Shown: positions 11,900 to 24,300 of the stretch, one piece after another
Numbering within the stretch: position 1 is the stretch's first letter
Layout of the letters: every line of letters starts with the position of its first letter
NCBI RefSeq assembly: GCF_000397205.1
Contig: NC_021237.1
Span: forward strand, 125,001 to 189,000
Length of the DNA stretch: 64,000 bases
From: Pseudomonas protegens CHA0
GTDB lineage: Bacteria; Pseudomonadota; Gammaproteobacteria; Pseudomonadales; Pseudomonadaceae
Direction of reading: 5' to 3'
The notes under the pieces: model-generated
What the model was told of the DNA's origin: nothing
The model's input: the letters and a program-made list of their open reading frames with translations, nothing else
The model's database searches: none
Position numbers and translations under genes: made by a program

Positions 11900-12189
11900 A
11901 GCTTTTCCTTAAGCAAGTGGGCCGGCACTGCGCCGGCCAGAGGCAGCCTGAAGAGGGCGTCGCAGTCTGCGGATGGTTTCTAACATAGTGCCTCTCGTCC
12001 GTGAAGGCACGTGTGTGCCGGGCCGGGCGGGCGGTTGCTGTCGGTCGCCGGAACGCGGCTTGCGGCTATGCTCTGAATGTTTCGCGCCGGCTCTTTTCCG
12101 GCGGCTGGTGATTGTAAGGTGCCATTGTTTTTTGCCGGGCCAGCCTTCACCATCAGCCGATTTACGACAGCTCCCATGGACGCATTGCA

Positions 12190-12882
12190 TTGGCGGCACG
12201 TTTAGCTCTTTCTCGGACCCTGCGCTGGTTCTGCGCGGCATTGCTGCTGGCCGGCGCACTGCTGGGCAGCCTGCACGCCGACTGGGATTTCTCCCTGATC
12301 AGCCGCCGTGCCACGGCGCTCTACGGTCCGCTGGGCGAAGGGCAGCCGCGCATCGATGCCTGGCAGCACCTGCTGGCCACGCAAAAGCAGGTGCCCGAGC
12401 GCGAACAGTTGAAGGTGGTCAACCTGTTCTTCAACAAGAACATGCGCTACGTGGAAGACATCGACCTGTGGCACCAGGTGGATTATTGGGAAACGCCGAT
12501 CGAGGCATTGTGGAAGGGCGCCGGCGATTGCGAGGACTACGCGATCGCCAAGTATTTCAGCCTGCGCCACCTCGGGGTTTCCAGTGACAAACTGCGCATC
12601 ACCTACGTCAAGGCCCTGCGCCAGAACCGTGCGCACATGGTCTTGACCTACTATTCCAGCCCGGAGGCCATGCCTCTGGTGCTCGACAGCCTGGAAGACT
12701 CGATCCGCCCGGCCAGCGAGCGTACCGACCTGTTGCCGGTGTACTCCTTCAATGCCGAGGGTCTGTGGCTACCGGGGGCCAAAGGCAACAAGCGGGTGGG
12801 CGACACCAAGCGCCTGTCCCGTTGGCAGGACGTGTTGAAAAAAATGCAGGCCGAAGGTTTTCCGGTCGAGACGACTAACTAG
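12190..12882 (+). CDS. lapG: LapG, periplasmic cysteine protease for LapA
   Basis: Transglutaminase-like (BTLCP, C93-type) protease of 230 aa. A hydrophobic export signal at residues 10-30 is followed by a domain with the catalytic triad C114 (in GAGDCEDYAI), H149 (RAHMVL) and D166. LapG cuts the N-terminus of LapA after an Ala-Ala pair and releases the adhesin from the outer membrane. The activity is calcium dependent in characterised homologues and blocked when LapD binds LapG. The first usable start in frame is TTG at 12190 with TGGACG about 8 nt upstream. An ATG at 12176 is out of frame. It is followed 14 nt later by lapD, whose ribosome-binding site overlaps the lapG stop. About 290 nt of divergent intergenic DNA precede it, with no recognisable gene. 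Confidence 0.93.
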   Translation: MAARLALSRTLRWFCAALLLAGALLGSLHADWDFSLISRRATALYGPLGEGQPRIDAWQHLLATQKQVPEREQLKVVNLFFNKNMRYVEDIDLWHQVDYWETPIEALWKGAGDCEDYAIAKYFSLRHLGVSSDKLRITYVKALRQNRAHMVLTYYSSPEAMPLVLDSLEDSIRPASERTDLLPVYSFNAEGLWLPGAKGNKRVGDTKRLSRWQDVLKKMQAEGFPVETTN

Positions 12883-12896
12883 GAGCACGAGCTCAG

Positions 12897-14843
12897 ATGT
12901 CTTTGTTCAAACAACTGTTGATCGCAATCTGTGTGTTCCTGGTGGTCGCCTTCAGCGGCAGCTTCATGGTCAGCCTGGAAAGCTCGCGCACCCAGTATGT
13001 CAATCAGCTGCGCTCCCATGCCCAGGATGCCGCCACTGCCCTGGCGCTGTCGCTGACGCCGAACATCGACGACCCGGCGATGGTCGAGCTGATGGTCAGC
13101 TCGATCTTCGACAGTGGCTACTACGCCAGTATCCGGGTGGTGGACCTGGCCACCGACAAGACCCTTGTCGAGCGCAGCGGCATCCCGGAAGTCGGCAACG
13201 TGCCCCAGTGGTTTGTCAGCCTGATCGGCCTGGAACCGGCGGGTGGCGATGCCATCGTCAGCCGCGGCTGGGAACAGGCGGCTCGGGTCGAGGTGCTCAG
13301 CCACCCGATGTTCGCCGTGGCCAAGCTCTGGCAAAGTGCCCTGGGCAGCCTGGGCTGGCTGTTGATCTGCGGTGCGGTGAGCGCGGTGCTCGGCGCCCTG
13401 CTGCTGCGGCGCCAGCTCAAGCCGTTGGACTACATGGTCCAGCAGTCCCACGCCATTGCCCGTCGTGAATTCCTCAGCCTGCCGCAATTGCCCCGGACTC
13501 CGGAGCTGCGGCGGGTGGTGCAGGCCATGAACCAGATGGTCGAGAAGCTCAAGGCGCTGTTCCAGGAGCAGGCCGAGCGCAGCGAGAAACTGCGCACCGA
13601 GTCCTATCAGGACAGCCTGACCGGGCTGGCCAACCGGCGTTATTTCGAAATGCAGCTGCACGCCCGCGTAAGCAACCCCGAGCAGGCCAGTTCCGGCTAC
13701 CTGTTGCTGTTGCGGGTCAAGGACCTGGCCGGGCTGAACCAGCGCCTGGGCGGCCAGCGTACCGACCAGTTGCTCAAGGCGGTGGGTGAACAACTGCTGC
13801 GCGAGTGCGACAAGTACCCGGAAACCCACAACCTGGTCACCCGGGTCCGTGGTGGCGAGTTCGCGGTGCTGGCGCCGGGGCTGGTGCGTGAGGAAGCCAT
13901 CCAGCTGGCCCAGAGCCTGGACAGTGCCCTGGGCAACCTGCACGCCACCGGCGCCACCGATGTTGCCTCAGTGGCCTCCATCGGCCTGGCGGCGTTTGCT
14001 CACGGTGATTCGCCGCAAGCGGTGCTGAGCCTCGGCGACCAGGCCCTGGCCCAGGCCGAAGCCCAGGGTGACACCAGCTGGGCCTGCCTCGATCAAGGCG
14101 CCAGTGCCCAGGTTGGGGATGACCACCATGCCTGGCACCGGCTGTTGGACCGGGCGCTGTCGGAGCAGCACTTCCAGCTGTACTTCCAGCCGGTGGTGGC
14201 CGCTCGGGACACCCACCTGGTGCTGCACTACAAAGTGCTGTCGCGGCTGCTGGATGAACAGGGCCAGACCATTCCGGCCGGGCGTTTCCTGCCGTGGCTG
14301 GAGCGTTTCGGCTGGACCTCGCGCCTGGATCTGCTGATGCTCGAACAGGTGCTGAGACAGATGACGAGCCACGAAGACTGCCTGGCGCTGAACCTGTCGG
14401 CGGCGACCCTGGCGGACCCGCACGCCCTGAATCGGGTGTTCGAGATCCTGCGCCAGCATTCCGACCTGGGCCCGCGCCTGACCCTGGAGATCGGTGAAGA
14501 GCAATTACCCGAGCAGGCCATGCTGGAACAGCTGACCCGGCGCCTGCGCGAGCTGGGTTTCTCCCTCAGCCTGCAACGCTTCGGTGGGCGCTTCAGCATG
14601 ATCGGCAACCTGGCGCGCCTGGGGCTGGCGTACCTGAAGATCGATGGCAGCTACATCCGCGACATCGATCAGGAAAGCGACAAGCGCCTGTTTATCGAAG
14701 CCATCCAGCGCGCGGCCCACAGCATCGACCTGCCGCTGATTGCCGAACGGGTCGAGACCGAGGGCGAGCTGCAGGTGATTCGCGAGATGGGCTTGTACGG
14801 GGTGCAGGGCCAGCTGTTCGGCGAGCCGGCTCCCTGGGGTTGA
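12897..14843 (+). CDS. lapD: LapD, inner-membrane c-di-GMP receptor controlling LapG
   Basis: Protein of 648 aa. A first transmembrane helix (about residues 5-25) is followed by the periplasmic LapD/MoxY-type output domain that captures LapG (about 26-150), a second helix (about 153-172), a HAMP domain, and degenerate GGDEF and EAL domains. The GGDEF signature reads RGGEF (about 318-322), which cannot support diguanylate cyclase activity. The EAL motif reads KVLSR (446-450), which lacks the catalytic Glu. This fits a binding-only receptor: c-di-GMP in the EAL pocket opens the periplasmic domain to hold LapG and so keeps LapA on the surface. AGGAG at 12881-12885 gives a strong ribosome-binding site. 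It forms an operon with lapG. Confidence 0.96.
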   Translation: MSLFKQLLIAICVFLVVAFSGSFMVSLESSRTQYVNQLRSHAQDAATALALSLTPNIDDPAMVELMVSSIFDSGYYASIRVVDLATDKTLVERSGIPEVGNVPQWFVSLIGLEPAGGDAIVSRGWEQAARVEVLSHPMFAVAKLWQSALGSLGWLLICGAVSAVLGALLLRRQLKPLDYMVQQSHAIARREFLSLPQLPRTPELRRVVQAMNQMVEKLKALFQEQAERSEKLRTESYQDSLTGLANRRYFEMQLHARVSNPEQASSGYLLLLRVKDLAGLNQRLGGQRTDQLLKAVGEQLLRECDKYPETHNLVTRVRGGEFAVLAPGLVREEAIQLAQSLDSALGNLHATGATDVASVASIGLAAFAHGDSPQAVLSLGDQALAQAEAQGDTSWACLDQGASAQVGDDHHAWHRLLDRALSEQHFQLYFQPVVAARDTHLVLHYKVLSRLLDEQGQTIPAGRFLPWLERFGWTSRLDLLMLEQVLRQMTSHEDCLALNLSAATLADPHALNRVFEILRQHSDLGPRLTLEIGEEQLPEQAMLEQLTRRLRELGFSLSLQRFGGRFSMIGNLARLGLAYLKIDGSYIRDIDQESDKRLFIEAIQRAAHSIDLPLIAERVETEGELQVIREMGLYGVQGQLFGEPAPWG

Positions 14844-14846
14844 AAC

Positions 14847-14898
14847 CGCTTTCGCCGGCAAGCCGGCTCCTACAGCAGGAGTCGGCTGGCGAAAAGGG
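14847..14898. repeat. REP pair (imperfect palindrome) after lapD
   Basis: CGCTTTCGCCGGCAAGCCGG...GGCTCCTAC, then an inverted partial copy GTCGGCTGGCGAAAAG. It lies between convergent lapD and the small leftward gene, where such elements often act as transcript ends. Same family as the REPs at 35.45, 39.45 and 40.56 kb. Confidence 0.75.
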
Positions 14899-14899
14899 T

Positions 14900-15238
14900 T
14901 CAGATCAATCCGGTTTCATCGTCATTGATCAACCGGCTCAAACCGCCCAGCGCCTCGCGGGCCTGGGTGCGATCCATCAGCTTGGCCTGGGCCGCGGCCG
15001 GCAGGTCGGTGATGCGGATCACGCCCTTGAGGGTCAGGAGCTGGATCAGGTCGTCCAGCACCCGGATCATTTCCAGGTCGCTTTGCTTGAGTTGCTTGAG
15101 ACTGACTTCCACCGCCTCGTTGGCGTACCAGGTCTGGATCTCGTGGTGGTCGGCGGGCAGCGTCTCGGTGGCCTCGGCGTAAGCGGCGGCTTCCACGCGA
15201 ATCAGCTGGCCCTGTGCATCGCGTTGCACGTAGAACAT
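14900..15238 (-). CDS. small conserved protein between lapD and lapA
   Basis: Soluble acidic protein of 112 aa (MFYVQRDAQGQLIRVEAAAY...). It appears mainly helical, with the leucine-rich stretch LEMIRVLDDLIQLLTLKGVI (about 65-84). No signal peptide or membrane segment is seen. Homologues sit at this position in fluorescent pseudomonads and are often labelled 'tryptophan synthase beta-like' for no clear functional reason. The ATG at 15238 has GAGGGA about 6 nt upstream. The ATG at 15256 would add 6 residues and has poorer context. It follows lapA in the same direction with a 160-nt gap. A role in the Lap system is possible only by position. Confidence 0.8.
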   Translation of the reverse strand: MFYVQRDAQGQLIRVEAAAYAEATETLPADHHEIQTWYANEAVEVSLKQLKQSDLEMIRVLDDLIQLLTLKGVIRITDLPAAAQAKLMDRTQAREALGGLSRLINDDETGLI

Positions 15239-15398
15239 GGCGAATCCCTCAGGCATGTGTTTCCGGCGTCAGGCAGGCAGCAGCATAGGCCAACGCAGCA
15301 TTCAGAGCGCGAGTATGCGGTGCGCCGCGGCGCTCGTCACGCCGCGGGCTGCCTGCCGGGGCCCGGCGACCACCCCGGGGGTGGCCGCTAGGGACCGG

Positions 15399-18300
15399 TC
15401 AGCTGTTGTTGTGATCGATCTTGATGGTCGGGTCGCTGCCGGCGATCAACGAATTGATGTTGGCGTTGGACCAGTTGTTGCCTTCCAGCTTGATCGTCAC
15501 GTCGGCGTTGGCCAGGCCCCCGGCGGCGTTGAGCTTGCCCTCGGAGCTGACCTGCAGGGTCGAGACCCCGTCCACGGTGGTGATCTTGAGGAAGTTGTCG
15601 ATGGTGCTGGCGCTCTCGCCCTGCAGCAAGTCACGCAGGTCGATGCGGTCGCCTTCGCTGGCCTTGAAGTCCTTGATCACGTCGTTGCCGGTGTCGCCGG
15701 CCTTCCAGACGAAGGTGTCGGCACCCGAACCGCCGATCAGGATATCGTTGCCCTGGCCACCGATCAGGGTGTCGTTGCCGGTCCCCCCCAGCAGGATGTC
15801 ATTGCCCTTGCCGCCGTCCAGCAGGTCGTTGCCGCCCTGGCCGAAGAGAATGTCATTGCCGGCACCGCCCAGCAGAGTGTCGTTGCCGTCGTGGCTGCCA
15901 GACACATCGAACTCGGTGTAGTGCTCGGTGATGTACTGGTGCACGTTGCTGGTGGTGACCTTGCTCACGTCGACCCCGGTCTGCTTGGCCACATAGGCCT
16001 GCATGGCCTGGTAGCCCTCGCCTGCGACGCCGTTGAAGCTCACCAGGTCGCCGAACAGGATGTCGTTGCCGTCGCCGCCGCTGACCTTGTCGGCCCCCGG
16101 CATGGTCGCTTCGGTGTGGCCGATGATCGAGTTGGCCAGGTCGTTCGGGTCGATGTTGGTCTGCGGCTTGCCGTCGCTGTCGTAAGGCTTGAGGTCGTTG
16201 AGGCTGACACCACTGTTGATGCCGATGGCTTCGACGTTCGACAGGCCGCTGAGCAGGGCAAAGCCGCTGTTGGAGTTGGTGGTGGTGTAGTAGTCGGTGC
16301 TGCTGCCGGAGCCGGCCAGGTTCGACAGCTCGTAGGTACCGTCGCCCTGGGCGTGCAGGGTGCCCAGGGTCTTGCTGCTCCAGCCCCAGCCATTGTTGGT
16401 CTGCAGGATCGTCGTGCCGTCGCTGGCGACGCTCAGGTAGTGAGAGTTGTCGAGGTACTTGCCGAAGGTATCCCCCAGCTTGTAGTTGCTGGTGGTCACC
16501 ACATCGTCGAGGCGCACGTTGCCGTACAGCGTCGGGTTGGTCTGCTCGCCGCTCTGGTAGTAGGTCGGCTTACCGTCGGTGATGAAGTAGGTCAGGTTGG
16601 TGGCGTTGCTGTTGCCGGTGGCCTGGCTGCTCTGGAAGAAGTTGGCCGTGGCCTTGAACACGTCTTCGTAGTTGGTACCGCCGCCGGACGTCATCGAGTC
16701 CAGCACCGCCTTGAGCTGGGCCAGGGCGGTCGGGTCGTTGAGGTTAACCGACACCGACTTGTTGACCTGGGTATCGAAGTCGGCGAGGAAGATGTTCACC
16801 GTCCCCGAGCTGCTGCCGCCGATGCTGTTCTTCAGGGTATTGAACACCGAGGTCAGGGAGTTCTTGGCCGCGGTGATCGAGGCGCTGCTCATGCTGCCCG
16901 AGCTGTCCACCATGAAGGCGATGTTGTAGTTGGTGCCCGGGACCACGGTCAGGCCGCCGATGTCGGCAACCACGATGTCGTTGCCATCGGTGCCGGTAAC
17001 GGTGTCGTCGCCGGAGGTGGCGACCACCGAGTTGTAGACCGCCGGGTAGACCTTGACCGGGATCTGCGCCGAAGTGCTGGCAGAGCCGCCCAGGGACTCG
17101 GTGGAGGTCGAGGTCACGTTCAGGTTGAAGGTGCCGTTGTAGTACGGCGGCGGCGTGACCGTCAGGTTGCCCAGGTTCCAGCCGGTGACGTTGGCTTCAC
17201 CGGAAGTCGCGGTGGCGGTGAAGGTGTGCCCGGCGCCATCGCTGAGCACCGAGCCTGCCGGAATGCCGCTGATCTTCACGCTGAGGGTTTCCGAGCCGTC
17301 GGTATCGGTCAGGCCGGTGGTGATCTTCGACAGATGCACGCTGCCGCCTTCGCCGCCCTCGTTGAGCTTGTAGCCGTCGTAGTAGCCTTCGCCGTTGGTG
17401 CCGTGCAGGTCGGACACCGAGACTCCGGCGTTGGTCAGGTCGGTGACGCCGGTGTACAGCGGCACGCCGGCGTTGCTCAGGTCCACCGCAGCCCCGCCGT
17501 TGACCGAGAGGTTGACGTCGTAGGAGCCCGGGCCGCTCTGGTTGTGGTGGTAGATATCGATGGTGTAGTAGCCGCTGGTGGTCGGGGTGAAAGTACCGTT
17601 GAGGTTACCGCCCGCGCCCCAGGTGGTGCTGGCCACGTTCTTGCCGCCGATGGTCACCAGCAGGCTGTCGTCGCCGGTGCCGGAGAAGGTATAGGCCTTG
17701 CCTGCTTCCAGGTAGATCAGGCCTGAGGTCTTCGACGCGGTGCCCGGCGTGATGTTGCCGTCGGACTGGACGTTGGTCGCCAGGCTGCTGCTGTTGGGTG
17801 TGCCGGCAGCGTCGATCACCGATTTCAGAGTGCTGGCGGAAGCGCCGCTGCCGTCGGTGCCAAGGCCGCTGAGGTTGGTCCAGACTTCCTTGAGCAGGCC
17901 CACCGAATTCACGCTGTTGCCGGCCACGCTCAGGGTCGGTGCATCGGCTACCGGGGTGATGTCGACGGTCACCGTGCCGGTGTTGCCCAGGGCCTGGCCG
18001 TCGGTTGGCTGGAACTTGATCTGGGCGTAATCGGCCTGCTGGTTGCCCACGCCGTTGCCGCCGTAGCCATTGGTTCCGGATTCGTTGGCGTCCGGTGTGA
18101 AGCGCAGTTTTCCGGCATCGATATCGGCCTTGCTGAAGGTCTGGTTGTTGGCCACATCCTTCCAGGTCGAACCGTCCAGGTATTGCAGTTTGCCGTCGCT
18201 GGGCAGTTGGGTGATCTTCACGCCGAGGCTGGACGCCGGGCTGTCGACGTCGCTGACGCCGAAGTTCGACCAGGTCAGTGCCAGCGGGGTGTCTTCGTTG

Positions 18301-21300
18301 CCGGTCACGGCGCCGCCAGTGGCAGTTGGGGCGTCGTTCACCGCCACCACGTTGACCGTGGTAGTGGCGACGTTGGAGTAGTTGCCGCCGTCGGTCACGG
18401 TCACGGTGATGGTCCGTGGCGTGGTGCTCGGGTCTTCACTGTTGTTGGTGAAGGTGATGTTCTTGATCTGCTGCATGTAGTCGGCCAGCGTCGCGCTGCC
18501 CGACAGGGTCAGGGTGATCGAACCGTCCTTGCTGTTGGCATTGATGGTGATGCCGTTGACGCTGTTGCCCAGGTTCAGCGAGTCCCCCGGCTGGCGGTTG
18601 GTCAGCACGATGGTGGCGCCGGTGAGCAGGGTGCTGTCCGGGTCGGTGATGCTCAGGTCGGTGTCGGCGATCGACACGCCGGGGCCTGTGGTGCCTTCGG
18701 TGAAGGTGACCTTGTAGTCGGCCCCGGTAGCACCGCTGGAGTTGTTGGCATCCAGGTCGATGACCGGCGGAGCGTCGTTATCGATGATCGAGGTAGTGAC
18801 GCTGTTGTTGCTGCCCACCACCAGGTTCTCGAAGTTGCCGCCAGTGGCCGAGTCGATCTTGACCGTGAAATTCTCGGTGCCTTCGGTGATCTTGTCGTCA
18901 ATGGTGGCGACGTTGAAGGTGGCGCTGCTGGCGCCGGCCGGGATCTTCACGGTGTACACGCCGCTGAAGTCCGAACCGTCGGTGGCGGTGCCGCTGTAGC
19001 TGATCTTCAGGGTGACTTCGGTCTGCGCCGGGTGAGTCAGGCTCACGGTGTAGCTGGCGGTCTGGCCTTCGGTGACCGAGGCGCTGCCGCTGATACCCAC
19101 CGAAGTGGTGTCCAGTGTATCGGTGACGTTGGTCACCGCTGGCGTGGTGTCCGTGACCAGCTTCTCGAAGTTGCCGCCAGTGGCGTTGGTGATGGTGGCG
19201 TTGACCTTGCCTGCGTCGATGTAGACGTCGTCTGCCGGCGCCGCAACGGTGACCGTCCCGGTGGTTTTTCCGGCCTCGATATGGATCACCGAACCGTTGG
19301 ACAGGGTCACGGTCACCGGAGTACCGGCGGCGTTGGTCAGTGTGGCGGTGTAGGTGATCTGGCCGCCCTCAGCGACGGTGCCAGTGGCAGTCAGGCTGAC
19401 GCTGGTGGTGTCGACGGTATCGGTCACGGTGGTGCTGACCGGAGTCTTGTCGGCGACCAGGTTCTCGTAGTTACCGCCGCTGACATTGGTGATGGAGTTG
19501 GTCAGCGGGGTATGGCCGACCAGCACATCGTTAGGCGCACTGATGCTTACCGAACCAGTGGTTTCGCCGACCGGGATGGTGATCTTCTCGCCATTGGCCA
19601 GGGTCACGACTACAGGTGAGCCGGTCACTGGAGCAGTGACGGTAGCGGTGTAGGTGACGTTGCCACCTTCGGCCGCCGAAGGCGTGGCCTTGAGCGACAC
19701 GGTGGAGTTGTCGATGGTATCGGTAACGTCAGTCACGGCCGGCGTGGTGTTCGGCACCAGCTTCTCGAAATTGCCGCCCTCGGCCTTGGTGATGGTGGCT
19801 TCGACCTTGCCGGCGTCCTTGTACACGTCATCGGCTGGAGCCGCGACGGTGGTGGTGCCGGTAGTGGCGCCGGCGGCGATGGTGATTACCGCGCCGTTGC
19901 TCAGGGTCACGGTCACCGGAGTGCCGGCGGCGTTGGTCAATGTGGCGGTGTAGATGATCTGGCCGCCTTCAGCGACGGTGCCAGTGGCAGTCAGGCTGAC
20001 GCTGGTGGTGTCGACGGTGTCGGTCACGGTGGTGCTGACCGGAGTCTTGTCGGCGATCAGGTTCTCGTAGTTACCGCCGCTGACATTGGTGATGGAGTTG
20101 GTCAGCGGGGTATGGCCGACCAGCACATCGTTAGGCGCACTGATGCTTACCGAACCAGTGGTTTCGCCGACCGGGATGGTGATCTTCTCGCCATTGGCCA
20201 GGGTCACGACTACAGGTGAGCCGGTCACTGGAGCAGTGACGGTAGCGGTGTAGGTGACGTTGCCACCTTCGGCCGCCGAAGGCGTGGCCTTGAGCGACAC
20301 GGTGGAGTTGTCGATGGTGTCAGTCACGTCGGTGACTGCTGGCGCTGGATTGGTCTCCAGGTTCTCGAAGTTACCGCCTTCGGCTTTAGTGATGGTGGCT
20401 TCGACTTTACCGGCGTCCTTGTAGACGTCATCGGCAGGTGCGGCCACGGTGGTGGTACCCGCGGTGGCGCCGGCGGCGATAGTAATCACCGCGCCGTTAG
20501 AGAGCGTGACAGTAACAGGCGTACCCGCAGCATTGGTCAGGGTCGCGGTGTAGACAATCGAACCACCTTCGGTCACGGACTCAGTAGCCGAGAGGCTCAG
20601 GGTTGTAGTGTCTGGAGTATCGGTAACCGAGGTCTCTGCCGGCTTGTCGCTGACTTCCAACTTCTCGTAGTTACCGCCGTCCGCTTTGGTGATAGTGGTG
20701 CTCAGGGAGCTACCGCCCGCCAACGCATCGTTGGGTGCGGTGAAGTTCACGCTGGCGGACGACTCACCCACCGGGATGGTGATGGTCTGGCCGTTGGACA
20801 GGGTCACCACGACTGGCGAGCCGGTTACTGGAGCAGTCACGGAGGCGGTGTACACCACGGTTCCACCTTCAGCCACGCTCGGCGTGGCAGTCAGGGAAAC
20901 AGTACTGATGTCGATGGTATCGGTAACGTCGGTGACCGCTGGTGCTGGATTGGTCTCCAGGTTCTCGAAGTTACCGCCTTCGGCTTTAGTGATGGTGGCT
21001 TCGACTTTACCAGCGTCTTTGTAGACATCATCAGCTGGCGCGGCGACGGTCGCTGTACCCGAGGTAGCACCGGCAGCAATAGTGATCACGGCACCGTTAC
21101 TCAAGGTCACGGTGACCGGAGTACCGGCAGCGTTGGTCAGGGTTGCGGTGTAGATGATCGAACCACCTTCAGCCACAGACTCAGTAGCCGAGAGGCTCAG
21201 GGTTGTAGTGTCTGGTGTGTCAGTTACCGAGGTTTCTGCCGGCTTGTCGCTGACTTCCAGTTTTTCGTAGTTGCCGCCGTCGGCCTTAGTGATGGTGGTG

Positions 21301-24300
21301 CTGAGCGAACTGCCGCCCGCCAACGCATCGTTTGGCGCGGTGAAGTTGACGCTGGCGGACGACTCACCCACCGGGATGGTGATGGTCTGACCGTTGGACA
21401 GAGTGACGACCACTGGAGAACCGGTCACTGGCGCGGTCACGGAGGCGGTGTACACCACGGTTCCACCTTCAGCCACGCTCGGCGTGGCAGTTAGGGAAAC
21501 GGTGCTGGTGTCGATGGTATCGGTGACATCAGTCACAGCTGGAGTCGGGTTGGTCTCCAGGTGCTCGAAGTTGCCACCCTCGGCTTTGGTGATCGTTGCC
21601 TCGACCTTGCCGGCGTCTTTGTAGACGTCATCGGCAGGGGCTGCGACGGTCGCTGTGCCCGAGGTAGCACCGGCAGCAATGGTGATCACGGCACCGTTAC
21701 TCAAGGTCACGGTGACCGGAGTACCGGCAGCGTTGGTCAGGGTCGCGGTGTAGACGATGGAACCGCCTTCGGCCACGGACTCGGTAGCGCTCAGGCTCAG
21801 GGTAGTGGTGTCCGTGGTATCGGTCACGCTGGTTTCAGCCGGCTTGTCGCTGATTTCCAGCTTCTCGTAGTTACCACCGTCGGCTTTGGTAATGGTCGTG
21901 CTCAGGGAGCTGCCGCCAGCCAACGCATCGTTGGGTGCGGTGAAGTTCACGCTGGCGGACGACTCACCTACTGGAATTGTGATGGTCTGACCGTTGGACA
22001 GAGTCACCACGACCGGGGAACCAGTCACGGGAGCGGTGACCGACGCGGTGTAAACAACAATGCCACCCTCAGCCACGCTTGGTGTTGCGGTCAGGCTGAC
22101 CGTCGAAGTATCGATGGTATCGGTAACATCGGTGACGGCTGGAGCCGGGTTGGTCTCCAGGTTCTCGAAGTTGCCACCCTCGGCTTTGGTAATAGTGGCT
22201 TCGACCTTGCCGGCGTCTTTGTAGACGTCATCGGCAGGGGCTGCGACGGTCGCTGTGCCCGAGGTAGCACCGGCAGCAATGGTGATCACTGCGCCGTTGG
22301 ACAGAGTCACGGTTACTGGGGTGCCGGCTGCGTTGGTCAGAGTGGCGGTGTAGACAATCGAACCGCCTTCGGCCACGGACTCAGTAGCCGAAAGGCTCAG
22401 GGTGGTAGTGTCTGGTGTGTCAGTTACCGAGGTTTCAGCGGGCTTGTCGCTGACCTCCAGCTTCTCGTAGTTACCGCCGTCCGCCTTGGTGATGGTGGTG
22501 CTCAGGGAACTACCACCAGCCAACGCATCGTTGGGTGCGGTGAAGTTCACCGAGCCCTGGCTTTCGCCTACTGGAATGGTGATGGTCTGGCCGTTGGACA
22601 GAGTGACGACTACCGGCGAACCGGTCACTGGCGCAGTCACGGAGGCGGTGTACACCACAGTGCCGCCTTCGGCGACGCTTGGTGTTGCAGTCAGACTGAC
22701 AGTCGAAGTGTCGATGGTGTCAGTGACATCAGTCACCGCTGGCGCTGGATTGGTCTCCAGGTTCTCGAAGTTGCCGCCTTCGGCCTTGGTAATAGTGGCT
22801 TCGACTTTACCGGCGTCCTTGTAGACGTCATCGGCAGGTGCGGCCACGGTGGTGGTACCCGTGGTGGCACCGGCAGCAATAGTGATCACGGCACCGTTAC
22901 TCAAGGTCACGGTGACCGGAGTACCGGCAGCATTGGTCAATGTGGCGGTGTAGACAATCGAACCGCCTTCGGCCACGGACTCAGTAGCCGAGAGGCTCAG
23001 GGTGGTAGTGTCTGGTGTGTCAGTTACCGAGGTTTCAGCGGGCTTATCGCTGATTTCCAATTTCTCGTAGTTACCACCATCCGCCTTGGTGATGGTGGTG
23101 CTCAGGGAGCTGCCGCCAGCGAGGGCATCGTTTGGCGCGGTGAAGTTCACGCTGGCAGACGACTCACCCACCGGGATGGTGATGGTCTGACCGTTGGACA
23201 GGGTCACTACGACCGGCGAGCCGGTTACTGGTGCAGTCACGGAGGCGGTGTACACCACAGTGCCGCCTTCGGCGACATTAGGGGTAGCTGTCAGCGAAAC
23301 AGTGCTGGTATCGATGGTGTCAGTGACATCGGTGACGGCTGGAGTCGGATTGGTCTCCAGATTCTCGAAGTTACCGCCTTCGGCTTTAGCGATGGTGGCT
23401 TCGACTTTACCAGCGTCTTTGTAGACGTCATCGGCAGGGGCTGCGACGGTCGCTGTGCCCGAGGTAGCACCGGCAGCAATGGTGATCACTGCGCCGTTGG
23501 ACAGAGTCACGGTTACTGGGGTGCCGGCTGCGTTGGTCAGAGTGGCGGTGTAGACAATCGAACCGCCTTCGGCCACGGACTCGGTAGCGCTCAGGCTCAG
23601 AGTGGTGGTGTCCGGGGTATCGGTGACGGAGGTTTCAGCGGGCTTGTCGCTGACTTCCAGTTTTTCGTAGTTGCCGCCGTCGGCCTTAGTGATGGTGGTG
23701 CTCAGGGAGCTACCGCCCGCCAACGCATCGTTGGGTGCGGTGAAGTTCACGCTGCCGGACGATTCACCCACTGGAATGGTGATGGTCTGTCCGTTGGACA
23801 GGGTCACCACCACTGGCGAGCCGGTTACCGGAGCAGTGACCGACGCGGTGTAAACAACAATGCCACCCTCAGCCACGCTTGGTGTTGCGGTCAGACTGAC
23901 CGTCGACGTATCGATCGTGTCTGTGACGTCGGTGACTGCCGGGGCTGGATTGGTCTCCAGGTTCTCGAAGTTACCGCCTTCGGCTTTAGTGATGGTGGCT
24001 TCGACTTTACCAGCGTCTTTGTAGACATCATCAGCTGGCGCGGCGACGGTCGCGGTACCCGAGGTAGCACCGGCAGCGATGGTGATCACTGCGCCGTTGC
24101 TCAGGGTCACGGTGACTGGAGTACCAGCGGCATTGGTCAATGTGGCGGTGTAGATGATCGAACCGCCTTCAGCTACAGACTCAGTAGCCGAGAGGCTCAG
24201 GGTTGTAGTGTCTGGTGTGTCAGTTACCGAGGTTTCAGCCGGCTTGTCGCTGACTTCCAGTTTTTCGTAGTTGCCACCGTCGGCTTTGGTAATGGTCGTG

